Source: JAKALX01 sp964508715 (GTDB taxonomy: Bacteria > Chloroflexota > Dehalococcoidia > Tepidiformales > Tepidiformaceae). From it: DNA of 50,635 nt. This document shows positions 16,651-24,970 of the stretch, piece after piece. Where the stretch lies: assembly GCA_964508715.1 (NCBI GenBank), contig CAZDUX010000023.1, forward strand, positions 1 to 50,635, given 5' to 3'. The position numbers were made by a program, and so were the translations under genes. Under the pieces are notes generated by a model, which worked only from the letters and a program-made list of their open reading frames with translations, searched no databases and had not been told where the DNA came from. Position 1 is the stretch's first letter. Every line of letters begins with the position of its first letter.

Positions 16651-17249
16651 CCCAGCAACTGCTCGATTTCCGCGAGGCGTTCAGGCTGGTTGGCGTTCCG
16701 GAAGCTGAGAAGCCGGCCATCGATCTCCCGGATTGCGGTCTCTTCAACGATGACGGCATCGAGCTGCTCGTAGGCGGGGACGATACGGAGTTCGTCGCGC
16801 AGGACCATCTGGCGAAAGAGCGGTTCACACGTCGTCCGCCGGTAGATGCTCGAAAGCGGCTGATGGAACCCATCGACCAACGGGCAGACAACATCGTGGT
16901 TGCCGGCAAGAGACGCCAGGTACCGGACAAGGCCCGGCTGGAGCAGCGGTGCATCGCAGGCAGTAGCGAAGCAGAGGTCACCCCTTGCGGCGGAGAAACC
17001 TGCGACCAGGCCCGCGAGGGGCCCTTTCGCCTCGAAAAGGTCATCGACGACCACGATGTCGGCTCGCGATGTGACCTCGGGGAGGGCCTGGTGGGCAGCA
17101 CGCACGATGACGATCCGCTCGCAGACCTCGTCGAGCGCCGATGTCACCCATTGAAGAAGCGGCTGCCCACGGAGGAGCGCGGACGCCTTGTCTGAACCAA
17201 AACGGCGGCTCTTGCCACCCGCAAGCACTATCGCGTCGAGAGAATCCAC
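16647..17249 (-). CDS. mobA: Molybdenum cofactor guanylyltransferase
   Basis: 200 residues. LAGGKSRRFGSDKA (9-22) is the nucleotide-binding signature of MobA (GG-x-S-x-R-x-G-x-DK); the DK pair favours guanylyl over cytidylyl transfer. CFATACDAPLLQP carries the metal-binding aspartate. MobA attaches GMP to molybdopterin to make the bis-MGD cofactor needed by formate dehydrogenase, which is encoded 6-8 kb away. GTG at 17249 has GGAGG at about eight bases. The 47-base gap to yqeC is a divergent promoter region, implying joint control of two cofactor genes. Confidence 0.87.
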   Translation of the reverse strand: MDSLDAIVLAGGKSRRFGSDKASALLRGQPLLQWVTSALDEVCERIVIVRAAHQALPEVTSRADIVVVDDLFEAKGPLAGLVAGFSAARGDLCFATACDAPLLQPGLVRYLASLAGNHDVVCPLVDGFHQPLSSIYRRTTCEPLFRQMVLRDELRIVPAYEQLDAVIVEETAIREIDGRLLSFRNANQPERLAEIEQLLG

Positions 17250-17296
17250 GACCTGGCCCTCCGCCTCATTTCTGGTTCGCTCCGTAAGATGATCGC

Positions 17297-18046
17297 ATGG
17301 ACTTGTATTCCGCGTTTGGGATCGAGCCGGGCGCGATCGTCTCGGTCGTTGGTGGGGGCGGAAAGACGAGCCTCGTGTATGCACTTGCCCGGGGAGCGAA
17401 TCGCCGTGGACTGAGCGCCATCATCACGACGACGGTGCGGTTCACTCGCCCGCCAGGTATCGAGATGCCCGCCATCGTAACGGCTCCGGATGGGGAAATC
17501 GTAGCGGCAGCGGCCCGCTCCCTCGAGTCCGGGTCAACCCTCGTGGCAACGAGCGGCGCCGGGACGCATGGACGGCTGCAGGGATTCGAGAAGACAACCA
17601 TTGACCGGATGGCAGCGGTGGGGGCCGGGCTTCTGGCCATCGAAGCAGATGGATCGGCGCACCGCCCGTTCAAGGCGCCAGGGGAACATGAACCGGTAAT
17701 CGCCGATTCGAGCACCGACGTCGTGGTCTGTGTCGGGCTCACGGTTGTTGGGAGGACATTGGAGGAGAAGTGGGTACACCGGCCCGAACTCGTCGCCGAA
17801 ATTACGGGTCAGCAGCCAGGAGAACTCGTATCGGAGGAGACAATCACCGGTGTGCTCCTCCATGCCAGGGGTGGGCGAAAGGGTGTCCCTCCGGGGGCAC
17901 GCATCCATGCACTGCTCAACAACCCGCGAGACGATAAAGAGGTACTCCCGGCGATGGCGATGGCCGAGCGCCTCAAGGCGGGCGGGTATTCCCGGGTCGT
18001 GGTCTCCACAGCTCACGAGGACCGGGTTTGGGCCGTGCTAGGCTGA
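17297..18046 (+). CDS. yqeC: Molybdenum hydroxylase accessory protein YqeC family
   Basis: 249 residues. A nucleotide-binding loop near the N-terminus (IVSVVGGGGKTSLVYALA), then AIITTTVRFTRP, LLAIEADGSAHRPFKAPGEHEPVI, and DVVVCVGLTVVGRTL are typical of the YqeC family, first linked to selenium-dependent molybdenum hydroxylases. The biochemical role is unproven in the family. ATG at 17297 opens the frame. It is divergent from mobA, which fits pterin cofactor maturation. No xanthine-dehydrogenase-type hydroxylase is encoded within this window. Confidence 0.85.
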   Translation: MDLYSAFGIEPGAIVSVVGGGGKTSLVYALARGANRRGLSAIITTTVRFTRPPGIEMPAIVTAPDGEIVAAAARSLESGSTLVATSGAGTHGRLQGFEKTTIDRMAAVGAGLLAIEADGSAHRPFKAPGEHEPVIADSSTDVVVCVGLTVVGRTLEEKWVHRPELVAEITGQQPGELVSEETITGVLLHARGGRKGVPPGARIHALLNNPRDDKEVLPAMAMAERLKAGGYSRVVVSTAHEDRVWAVLG

Positions 18047-18054
18047 TCGGCCAG

Positions 18055-18438
18055 ATGTTCTTCAAACGAAAACCGCGGATCGACGATGCGATCTATGGCC
18101 GGCTCATGACATCATTCGGCCGGGTGGTCGACCGTGACCGGTTCATCATGGGGCCGGCCGGAGTGCTCGCGCAGCGGGTCATTGCCGAACACCCACAACT
18201 GGTCGACGGCATCGATACACGCCTCTACCGGGGCGCCACCGAGTACCATCTCCGCCTGCTGGCTGGCTCGTGGATCATGGTGTCCGACGGAAGCATTCCC
18301 CTGGCGACGGCAGAGGCGTTTGAGGAAGCGGTCGCATGGAAGTTCAGCCCACTCGTGAGAGGCTCGGGTGCACTCGCACATCGCCTCTCGGCACTTGCCC
18401 GCGGCGAGTTCGAGCGTGACATGCGGCAATCGACCTGA
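18055..18438 (+). CDS. Hypothetical protein downstream of yqeC
   Basis: 127 residues, no recognised domain. The sequence is soluble and slightly basic at the start (MFFKRKPRIDDAIYGRLM), with a helical C-terminus. ATG at 18055 was chosen; TTG at 18028 is also in frame. It begins eight bases after the yqeC stop and ends 22 bases before the DinB gene, so it probably belongs to the same transcript. Nothing seen ties it to the molybdenum cofactor. Confidence 0.65.
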   Translation: MFFKRKPRIDDAIYGRLMTSFGRVVDRDRFIMGPAGVLAQRVIAEHPQLVDGIDTRLYRGATEYHLRLLAGSWIMVSDGSIPLATAEAFEEAVAWKFSPLVRGSGALAHRLSALARGEFERDMRQST

Positions 18439-18460
18439 CAGGGACCACGAAAGGACACTC

Positions 18461-18964
18461 ATGTACCTGCTACCCGATCTGCTCAGGCACAACGCCTGGG
18501 CAAATGCGACCGTCATCGCGAGCTTCCACGAGAAGCCGCACGTCCTGGACCTGGTCTGCTACGACGGAGATACGCTGCTCACCCGCCTTCAACATATGGT
18601 GGGCACAAAGCGCGCATTCCTCGATGTGTTGCGCGGGAACGCAGCAAGGCCCCTGCCGCCCAGTGATCTCGACGAGATCATCGGCTACGACCGCGAGAGC
18701 GGAGATGGCTTGCTCGCAATCACCATGACCGCGGGCGAGGCTGGCCAGGAACGATCGCATTTCGTCCCGTGGTGGCAGACATCGATGCCCATGCACGTAC
18801 TGATCTCACAGGTTCTCGGTCACTCCGCACAGCATCGGGCCGAGCTTGCCTGGGAACTTGCACGGGCCGGGGTAGACACCGGCGAAATCGACTACATCGG
18901 ATGGGTGGCGGGCGGCAGACCCGCCCCTGGAGAGGACCTGGGGTTCGAGGGGAAGCTGGCATAG
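18461..18964 (+). CDS. DinB family protein
   Basis: 167 residues with the four-helix pattern of DinB/YfiT proteins: LLRHNAWANATVIASF at the N-terminus, HMVGTKRAFLDVLRG in the middle, and QVLGHSAQHRAELAWELARAG near the end. The histidines in the first, second and third of these form the usual metal-binding triad. Members include bacillithiol and mycothiol transferases and other metal-dependent thiol transferases; the cosubstrate here is unknown. ATG at 18461 follows AAAGGA at good spacing. Confidence 0.85.
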   Translation: MYLLPDLLRHNAWANATVIASFHEKPHVLDLVCYDGDTLLTRLQHMVGTKRAFLDVLRGNAARPLPPSDLDEIIGYDRESGDGLLAITMTAGEAGQERSHFVPWWQTSMPMHVLISQVLGHSAQHRAELAWELARAGVDTGEIDYIGWVAGGRPAPGEDLGFEGKLA

Positions 18965-18997
18965 GAGCCACTGCTCGTTCGGCACAGGTCTGCAAGA

Positions 18998-19951
18998 ATG
19001 GATTGGGCGGTCTCTTTGCCTTTGGGGGAATACGTGGAGTCAACCACTCCGGAAGCGATTTCGTATCCCGGTGCGCGGCGGCCCGCCCGGCACCGGTGGG
19101 TGAGTTCCTTCGGCGTCCGTATCGCCGTTGGCGAATGGGGCAACGAGGATGATCCGCCCGTCTTTCTCGTACACGGCGGATCGGACTTCGCGGGGACCTT
19201 CGATGTCTTCGCGCCACTGCTCGCCGATGCCGGTTGGCGGGTGATCGCCTGGGACCACCGGGGGCATGGCGATTCGGACCATGCCGACCTTTACTCATGG
19301 GATGCGGATGTCCGCGATGCACTCTCCGTACTCGATTCGACGACACCCGACCCTGTGCCGGTTATCGCGCACTCGAAGGGTGGGGGAATGATGCTCCAAC
19401 TCGCGGAATGCCTGCCGCGGCGAATGTCGCAGCTCGTGGTGATCGATGGTCTTCCCACCGACGACCCGCACCCGGACGTTTCGGACCGGGAACAGCGCGG
19501 CCTGACCCTCAAGAACTTGCAGGCGTGGCTGGAACACCGTCGTGCTCTGAGTTCACTGCAGCGGAAGCCCGGAACCCTCGACGACCTTGCGAAGCGGCGC
19601 AAGCGTATGAATCCACGCCTTTCGGATGAGTGGCTGCGCTACCTTGTGACGGTTGGTGCTCGCCGGGACCCGGATGGCTGGCGATGGAAACTCGATCCGG
19701 CGATCCGGATGGGCGGCTTCGGGCCGTGGCACCCGGGCTGGTCGCTTCAGCGCCTCAAGACACTCGAGATCCCGATGCTGGGGCTCACGGCAACGGTTGA
19801 GGAAGAGATGGGTTGGGGGACAAATCACCGGGCGATCCTGCCCCATTTGCCTGCTGGAGCGCGCCTCGTGCCGTTTGAGAACACAGGCCACTTCATCCAT
19901 ATCGAACACCCGCGTGAGGTGGCGAGTCTCGTCCTGGAGTTCCTCGCATGA
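18998..19951 (+). CDS. Alpha/beta hydrolase
   Basis: 317 residues with the alpha/beta hydrolase fold. PPVFLVHGGSDFAGTFD carries the oxyanion HGG, VIAWDHRGHGDSDHAD is the following strand-turn, PVIAHSKGGGMMLQLAE contains the nucleophile Ser (in AHSKG, so the first Gly of GxSxG is Ala), and FENTGHFIHIEHP supplies the catalytic His. The substrate is unknown. ATG at 18998 is used, but GTG at 19034 has a better ribosome site (GGGGGAA) and may be the true start. The stop overlaps the ATG of a second hydrolase-like gene. Confidence 0.85.
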   Translation: MDWAVSLPLGEYVESTTPEAISYPGARRPARHRWVSSFGVRIAVGEWGNEDDPPVFLVHGGSDFAGTFDVFAPLLADAGWRVIAWDHRGHGDSDHADLYSWDADVRDALSVLDSTTPDPVPVIAHSKGGGMMLQLAECLPRRMSQLVVIDGLPTDDPHPDVSDREQRGLTLKNLQAWLEHRRALSSLQRKPGTLDDLAKRRKRMNPRLSDEWLRYLVTVGARRDPDGWRWKLDPAIRMGGFGPWHPGWSLQRLKTLEIPMLGLTATVEEEMGWGTNHRAILPHLPAGARLVPFENTGHFIHIEHPREVASLVLEFLA

Positions 19952-20613
19952 GCGTGTTCCTGCAACACAACAAGATGAAGCTCGCGTTCCACACCCTGCG
20001 CAATGGGGGCGGGCCACACCTGCTACTCCTCCACGGTCTTGGAGACCATTCACCGAAGGAGGTGCCCGCAGACGTCGTAGCGTGGCCGGGGTCTATCTAT
20101 GCCCTCGATTTCACGGGCCACGGCGAGTCAACGTCGTCGGGAGGCGGTGGTTACACGGCCGAACTCCTGATGGGTGACGCCGATATCGCCCTCCAGATGG
20201 TTGGTGAAGCAACGGTGCTTGGCCGGGGACTCGGCGGCTACGTTGGCCTGATGCTCGCTGGCGCCCGCCCAGCCCAGGTTCGGGGATGTATCATCGCGGA
20301 CGGGCACGGTATCGCCGGAGGAGGCGACCAGCCGGGCCTCCCGATCGTTCGTGGAGTTGCGGCGCGAGAGAGCACACCCGACCCATTTGCACTCGTCGAA
20401 CTGGCAGCCGATCTTCGACCGCCCGACTACGCCGCGCGGTTCGCGCAACTCGCCATGGAGCACTCGGGGCTGACAGAGCCCGTTTCTGTAGCCGCGAAGG
20501 CCCGTCCCGACTGGCTCGAGGCTGTGGTGAAGCAACACGGGGTCACCCAACGCAGCGTCGCCGAGGCGATCGGCTTCTACGCATCACCTGTAGCCAGTGG
20601 CTCGAGGCAGTAA
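19948..20613 (+). CDS. Alpha/beta hydrolase-fold protein lacking the nucleophile (probable pseudoenzyme)
   Basis: 221 residues. It begins like a normal family member: HLLLLHGLGDHSP (oxyanion), IYALDFTGHGESTS, then ATVLGRGLGGYVGLMLAG. In that last motif the nucleophile Ser of G-x-S-x-G is Gly (residue 94, codon GGA). The protein is also short and ends before the usual catalytic His region. It therefore probably does not hydrolyse. The ATG overlaps the stop of the intact hydrolase gene upstream (ATGA), suggesting it may act as that protein's partner. Decay of a redundant copy is the alternative. Confidence 0.75.
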   Translation: MSVFLQHNKMKLAFHTLRNGGGPHLLLLHGLGDHSPKEVPADVVAWPGSIYALDFTGHGESTSSGGGGYTAELLMGDADIALQMVGEATVLGRGLGGYVGLMLAGARPAQVRGCIIADGHGIAGGGDQPGLPIVRGVAARESTPDPFALVELAADLRPPDYAARFAQLAMEHSGLTEPVSVAAKARPDWLEAVVKQHGVTQRSVAEAIGFYASPVASGSRQ

Positions 20614-20620
20614 CTGGATC

Positions 20621-21427
20621 TTACGTTGGCCGCGGCCGCGGCTTTGCAAACACGGAGCAGTCCAGTTCGCATTCGTCACACTCGCTCAGTTTACGCAGGC
20701 CCTCGAGGCTCAGGATCTCGATATTCTGGGCGCGGGTGCGTACGAGCCCTCGGCGCTGGAGATCCGAGAGCACGCGAATCGAAGTCTCGAGTGTCACCGC
20801 CGAGCGATCGGCAATATCCTGCCGCGTAAGGCGGTATTCGATGTTGATCGTGCCACATTGAGTCTGGACGCCATACTGGCGGGCCATCTGGAGGATGGTA
20901 CAACCGACCCGGCCGCGGGCGTCGCGAAGGGACGCAATGGCGACCGCGATATCCCGCTGGCGAACTTCGAGGCAGAGTTGATCGAGGGTGTTTCGAATCG
21001 TGATCGGAAACTTGACCGCGAGCAGCGACATGGCAGCACGGGGCATGAAGACTAGCTCGCAGTCTTCCATCGCCAATGCGTTTGCTGTATGCGGGCGCCC
21101 ATCGAGTGCAGGAGCGAGTTCGAGAGGATAGTTCGGCCCGCGGAAACTCACGACTTGCTGCCGGCCCTGCGCATCGGCGTGGTAGAGGCGCACACGGCCC
21201 CTGGCAATCACCCAGATCCCACGGCAGGGCTCCCCTTCGAGAAACGCATGTTCCTGCGCTTTGACACTGACGATTGAGCAGTCTTTGGCAACTTCATCGA
21301 GTTGCGCGATTGGTATGTCAAAGAGCAGCGGGCAATTGGCCAACACCTCGACCAGGTGCCACTGTCGCTCGGCGTTCGCATGGTGTGTGGGCGACGAGGG
21401 CGTGCGGCTTGAAGTCACACTGGTCAT
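20621..21427 (-). CDS. Crp/Fnr family regulator with C-terminal cysteine cluster
   Basis: 268 residues. A cyclic-nucleotide-type sensor domain spans about 30-145 (FLEGEPCRGIWVIARGRVRLY). A C-terminal winged helix has LTRQDIADRSAVTLETSIRVLSDLQRRGLV, keeping the Glu and Arg of the Crp recognition helix. The last 20 residues hold C250-x2-C253-x3-C257. Bacillus Fnr binds its oxygen-sensing [4Fe-4S] cluster with a similar C-terminal cysteine set, so this may be an oxygen or redox sensor; that is inference. ATG at 21427 has GGAGG eight bases upstream. A Crp/Fnr-type operator lies upstream of its own gene. Confidence 0.87.
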   Translation of the reverse strand: MTSVTSSRTPSSPTHHANAERQWHLVEVLANCPLLFDIPIAQLDEVAKDCSIVSVKAQEHAFLEGEPCRGIWVIARGRVRLYHADAQGRQQVVSFRGPNYPLELAPALDGRPHTANALAMEDCELVFMPRAAMSLLAVKFPITIRNTLDQLCLEVRQRDIAVAIASLRDARGRVGCTILQMARQYGVQTQCGTINIEYRLTRQDIADRSAVTLETSIRVLSDLQRRGLVRTRAQNIEILSLEGLRKLSECDECELDCSVFAKPRPRPT

Positions 21428-21465
21428 GGTCTGGGCCTCCGTGGCGCTGCAAGGCTCTCCACATC

Positions 21466-21471
21466 AGTATA
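21466..21471 (-). promoter_or_regulatory. Candidate -10 box of the Crp/Fnr gene
   Basis: On the minus strand this reads TATACT, one mismatch from consensus. There is no good -35 at 17 bases, as expected for an activator-dependent promoter. A start site near 21460 would leave a leader of about 33 bases with GGAGG. Confidence 0.5.
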
Positions 21472-21495
21472 CTTCGTCGTGCGCGGGTGGATAGA

Positions 21496-21511
21496 TGTGA
21501 CATCGGTCACG
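21496..21511. promoter_or_regulatory. Crp/Fnr-type operator upstream of the regulator gene
   Basis: TGTGA-N6-TCACG, with the perfect core GTGAC-ATCG-GTCAC at 21497-21510. This is the classical Crp and Bacillus-Fnr binding pattern. Its centre (21503.5) lies about 42-44 bases upstream of the start site expected from the TATACT box, the class II activation position. From here to the tRNA-Gly promoter (21512-21742) I see no gene; open frames there are short and non-conserved. Confidence 0.6.
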
Positions 21512-21742
21512 TCAATGGCTTAGCACGGAGGCATCTATACACGGTGGTGGGGGTAGTATCGCGGGGGCGAGAGGACTTGCAGCTTCCGGGACCCAGGGCA
21601 GGCCCCCGCGATGGATGCCAGATTACCGAAACGAAGCGGGACTACTACTATGATCCTCGTCATTGACCGGAAGCCAGCCCTCGCCATGGCAAGACCATGA
21701 GAAGAGTGGGGCGGGTGTGTGTTCAGGGCCCGGACCCCTTTC

Positions 21743-21751
21743 TGGTACAAT
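21743..21751 (+). promoter_or_regulatory. Extended -10 promoter element for tRNA-Gly
   Basis: TGGTACAAT is an extended -10 (TG-N-TACAAT) ending 30 bases before the tRNA. The -35 region is weak, which is usual with an extended -10. Confidence 0.5.
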
Positions 21752-21781
21752 AGCGGCCAGCCCGGGGCACGCAGCGTGCGA

Positions 21782-21856
21782 GCGGGAGTAGCTCAGTGGT
21801 AGAGCGCCTGCCTTCCAAGCAGGATGTCGCGAGTTCGAACCTCGTCTCCCGCTCCA
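21782..21856 (+). tRNA. tRNA-Gly (anticodon TCC)
   Basis: A complete cloverleaf. The acceptor stem GCGGGAG (21782-21788) pairs with CTCCCGC (21846-21852). The D arm has AGCTCAGTGGTAGAGC; the anticodon arm CCTGC-CTTCCAA-GCAGG gives TCC; the T arm carries GTTCGAAC. Discriminator T is followed by an encoded CCA (21854-21856). Confidence 0.97.
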
Positions 21857-22016
21857 ACAACTACCGTTGCTTCGAGTTCCCGGGCTTTGCCTCGGCGTCA
21901 CGATCGTGGTGCAACGCACTACCACAGCCATGAATCGCGTACTCAACGGCTGACCGCGGGGATGCTGCATGGCACATCGACGGACGTGCGCCCCTCGGAT
22001 CGGTATGCGAGGTCTT

Positions 22017-22703
22017 TCAGAGCCCCTGAAGCAATCGCCAGGACTCGCGAAAGGGAAGGCCACCCCCGGCTTCAGCTTCCTGGAGTGCCTTACGCTGATG
22101 CGCTTCATCCAGGTCAGATAACAGCAGGGATGGGTTCGTACTAACGCGCCGGGCGAGGGGTTGCTGGCGGACGAGCAGGCCGCAGAACGCTTCGAAGATG
22201 GCTTCGTGGCCGAGGTAGTTCTCGAAGACGAAGAGCGAAATGTCATCGAGCGCTTCAGTCTCCTGCTTGTCGGCGAGGCGGTCGTAGATGTCGCCGAGCC
22301 ATTCGCCGACCGCATCCCATGCGCGGTCACGCTGGGGGCACTGACGCGACTCCATGGCTTCGAGCGAGGAGAAGAGCATGACGAGAAACGTGGGCAAGCG
22401 GCGGACTTCGTAACCGGTTCGTGCGAGGTTCACCCAGCGCAGGTCTTCGTCGCAGCTTGCATGCGGACGCTGTACCGGAATCGCCCCGGCGAGTTCGTTG
22501 GCTTCGGCGTCAGGAAGCGTGCGAATCCAGTCCTGGATAATCGGGAGGTCGACTTCTGACAGGTCGATGACCGAGAGAGCGGCGAGGCGGCGATCAGGCG
22601 GGCCATCCTGGATCTCCTGGATGAGCTCAGGTGTCGTCATTCGGCGGAGGCTGGCCTCGTGGTCCTGCCAGCCGCGGTAGTCAGGGGGTAACCGGCGCTC
22701 CAT
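22017..22703 (-). CDS. Hypothetical protein downstream of formate dehydrogenase
   Basis: 228 residues, acidic and helical, no recognised domain and no membrane segment. The middle contains DLSEVDLPIIQDWIRTLPDAEA and the second half LGDIYDRLADKQETEALDDI. ATG at 22703 has GAGG about five bases before it; GTG at 22727 is also in frame. It follows fdhA on the same strand after about 155 bases and could be a late gene of that operon. No similarity to FdhD, FdhE or TorD-type chaperones is evident by eye. Confidence 0.65.
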   Translation of the reverse strand: MERRLPPDYRGWQDHEASLRRMTTPELIQEIQDGPPDRRLAALSVIDLSEVDLPIIQDWIRTLPDAEANELAGAIPVQRPHASCDEDLRWVNLARTGYEVRRLPTFLVMLFSSLEAMESRQCPQRDRAWDAVGEWLGDIYDRLADKQETEALDDISLFVFENYLGHEAIFEAFCGLLVRQQPLARRVSTNPSLLLSDLDEAHQRKALQEAEAGGGLPFRESWRLLQGL

Positions 22704-22858
22704 CGGCCTCAGGATACATCGGGCCACGGTTTCGAACTGTCAGCAGGCCGAGCTGCGGAAGAACGGGGGTGCCGGTGTTGGTAGCAGGCGGACGACATCG
22801 CCATCGGAGGCACTACTCGTCTCGCAACGGGAGACCGGTGGGCCGGGACTTCGTGAAT

Positions 22859-24970
22859 TCACGAAGTCCGGTCCTCCATGCGCTTCTTGGGGCGCTTCTT
22901 CTCGATGCGAACGGCACAGACTTTGTACTCGGGGATGCGGCTCTCGGCGTCGTAGACGTTGTTCGTGAGGAAGTTGGCAGCACTACCGGCGAGCTTGACG
23001 AAGGGAACGAAGATGCTCCCCGGCTGAACGCCGTCGGTGATAATCGCCTCACCGGAGAGCTTGCCCCGCCGGCTCATCGCGAGGACAGCATCGCCCTCCT
23101 CGATGCCAAGCTCGAGAGCGTCATCGGGGTGGATCGCGACCGGGATGACGCCAACCCGCTCTAGGAGCCCCTGGACGCGGCGGGTAATGGTGCCTCCATG
23201 CCAGTGATAGAGGATTCGTCCCGTGTTGAGGATGAATGGGTACTCGGGGTCAGGTGTCTCATCCGCCGGTGCTGACTGCCGAACGGGCACGAACTTGCCG
23301 AGCCCGCGCGGAAAACTCTCGGCATAGAGGAAGCGAGAGCCTGGATGCGACGGGTCGGGGCACGGCCACTGGATCCCCCCCTCCGCATCAAGCCGCTGAT
23401 AGCTCATGCCTCGGAGGAAGGGCATCAGGCGGGCCATCTCACCGAACACTTCCGACGGGCCAGCGTAACTGAATTGAGCGGGATCGATCCCAAGCGAAGG
23501 TGCGAGACGCCGAGCGAGGTCGCACACGATCTCCCAGTCGGGGCGGCTCCCGCCCACAGGGTCGATGGCCTGGCGAATCCGCTGGACGCGACGCTCGCTG
23601 TTGGTAAACGTCCCGTCCTTTTCAGCGAACGAACAGGCGGGCAGGACAACATCAGCGAGTTCGGCCGTCTCGTGGAGGAAAAGATCCTGTACCACGAGGA
23701 AGTCGAGCGAGCGGATGAGATCACCCGCGTGGTGCAGGTTGGGCTCACTGAGGAGGGGGTTTTCGCCAACGATGTACATCGCCCGAATGGTGCCCTGGGC
23801 GATGCGCTCAATCATGTCAGTGGCCTTGATGCCGCTAGCTGCTGAGAGCGGGTCTCCCCAGTGTGCTTCGAACGTGGCCATGGTTGCATCGTCGTAGGGT
23901 TGATAGCCCGGAAGCGAGTCAGGGATGCATCCAGAGTCTCCGCATCCTTGCACGTTGTTTTGTCCCCGGAGCGGCGAGACGCCACAGCCGGGCCGCCCAA
24001 CCTGCCCGGTGAGCAGGGCGAGGTTCAACAACGAGCGGGCGTTGTCGGTGCCATTCGTGTGTTGGGTGACTCCCATCCCCCAGACAAGGCTGCTCCCGGG
24101 AATCCAATCGGAGGGTTGCCAGCCAAGCCGGGGCGGACGTGCAAAGAGCAGCGCAGCCTCGCGCAGGATTTCCACCGGGACCCCGGCCTCACGCGCATAC
24201 TCCTCGACACTCGTCTCCCCGATGGCGTTCAGCCAATCAGCAAAGCCCTCGGTGCGGGCATCGATGAACTCACGGTTCTCCAGGCCGGCATCGAGGATCG
24301 CCCGAGCCATGCCATTGAACACGGCGACGTCGGTTCCCGGCCGGTTCTGGACAAAAACATCGGCACGGTCGCACATCTCGATGCGACGTGGATTGACCAC
24401 GACGAGTCTCGTTCCACGCTCATCAATCGCGCGGCGCATTCGCGAAGCTACGACGGGGTGGTTCGAGCCCGGATCGCACCCGACAAGGACGAGGCAGGAA
24501 GATTCCTCATAGTCGATGTAGGAGTTGCTGGTTGCGCCGCTACCAAGCTGTTGGAGCATGGCTTCGACGCTCGGGGAATGGCAGAGCCGCGTACAATGAT
24601 CGATGTTGTTGGTGCCCATCACGAGGCGAACGAACTTCTGCTGGACGAATGCATCCTCGTTCGTGGCCTTGGCACTGGCGAAGCTGCCGAAGTACCCGCG
24701 ATGTTCGAGGAACTTGGATGCCACGAGATCGAGCGCTTCATCCCACGATGCCGGTTCGAGTGACCCATTCCGTCGAATCAGTGGTGTCGTGAGCCGGTCA
24801 GGGTGCTGGACGAACGTGGTCCCGAAGCGGCCCTTCACGCAGAGCATCCCAACGCTCGACGGGTTCTCGGGGAGATCGTCTATCCAGGCGATACGATCCT
24901 CATCATTCACGTTGATGGCGATGCCGCAGCCGACACCGCAGTAGGGGCAGGTGCTGAACACGCGCCTCAT
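22859..24970 (-). CDS. fdhA: Formate dehydrogenase catalytic (alpha) subunit, cysteine type
   Basis: 703 residues of the molybdopterin oxidoreductase family. The N-terminal [4Fe-4S] ligands are C8-x2-C11-x3-C15-x28-C44, followed by the conserved lysine in LCVKG. The metal ligand is C130 in TRLCHSPSV, with the adjacent catalytic His, at the place where E. coli FdhF has selenocysteine. PLRGQNNVQGCGDSG, and the C-terminal NTGRILYHWHGGTITRR, are typical of NAD-linked formate dehydrogenases. It oxidises formate to CO2 (or reduces CO2) with a bis-pterin Mo or W cofactor. ATG at 24970 overlaps the stop of the upstream HoxU-like gene. Confidence 0.94.
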   Translation of the reverse strand: MRRVFSTCPYCGVGCGIAINVNDEDRIAWIDDLPENPSSVGMLCVKGRFGTTFVQHPDRLTTPLIRRNGSLEPASWDEALDLVASKFLEHRGYFGSFASAKATNEDAFVQQKFVRLVMGTNNIDHCTRLCHSPSVEAMLQQLGSGATSNSYIDYEESSCLVLVGCDPGSNHPVVASRMRRAIDERGTRLVVVNPRRIEMCDRADVFVQNRPGTDVAVFNGMARAILDAGLENREFIDARTEGFADWLNAIGETSVEEYAREAGVPVEILREAALLFARPPRLGWQPSDWIPGSSLVWGMGVTQHTNGTDNARSLLNLALLTGQVGRPGCGVSPLRGQNNVQGCGDSGCIPDSLPGYQPYDDATMATFEAHWGDPLSAASGIKATDMIERIAQGTIRAMYIVGENPLLSEPNLHHAGDLIRSLDFLVVQDLFLHETAELADVVLPACSFAEKDGTFTNSERRVQRIRQAIDPVGGSRPDWEIVCDLARRLAPSLGIDPAQFSYAGPSEVFGEMARLMPFLRGMSYQRLDAEGGIQWPCPDPSHPGSRFLYAESFPRGLGKFVPVRQSAPADETPDPEYPFILNTGRILYHWHGGTITRRVQGLLERVGVIPVAIHPDDALELGIEEGDAVLAMSRRGKLSGEAIITDGVQPGSIFVPFVKLAGSAANFLTNNVYDAESRIPEYKVCAVRIEKKRPKKRMEDRTS

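Noticed and set aside
21623..22330. Long minus-strand open frame across tRNA-Gly
   Set aside because: It is antisense to the tRNA (GRRGSNSRHPAWKAGALPLSYS is the usual antisense-tRNA artefact) and overlaps a better gene.
22859..24970. Selenocysteine in FdhA, suggested by the yqeC neighbour
   Set aside because: The metal ligand codon is an ordinary Cys (C130) and there is no in-frame TGA.
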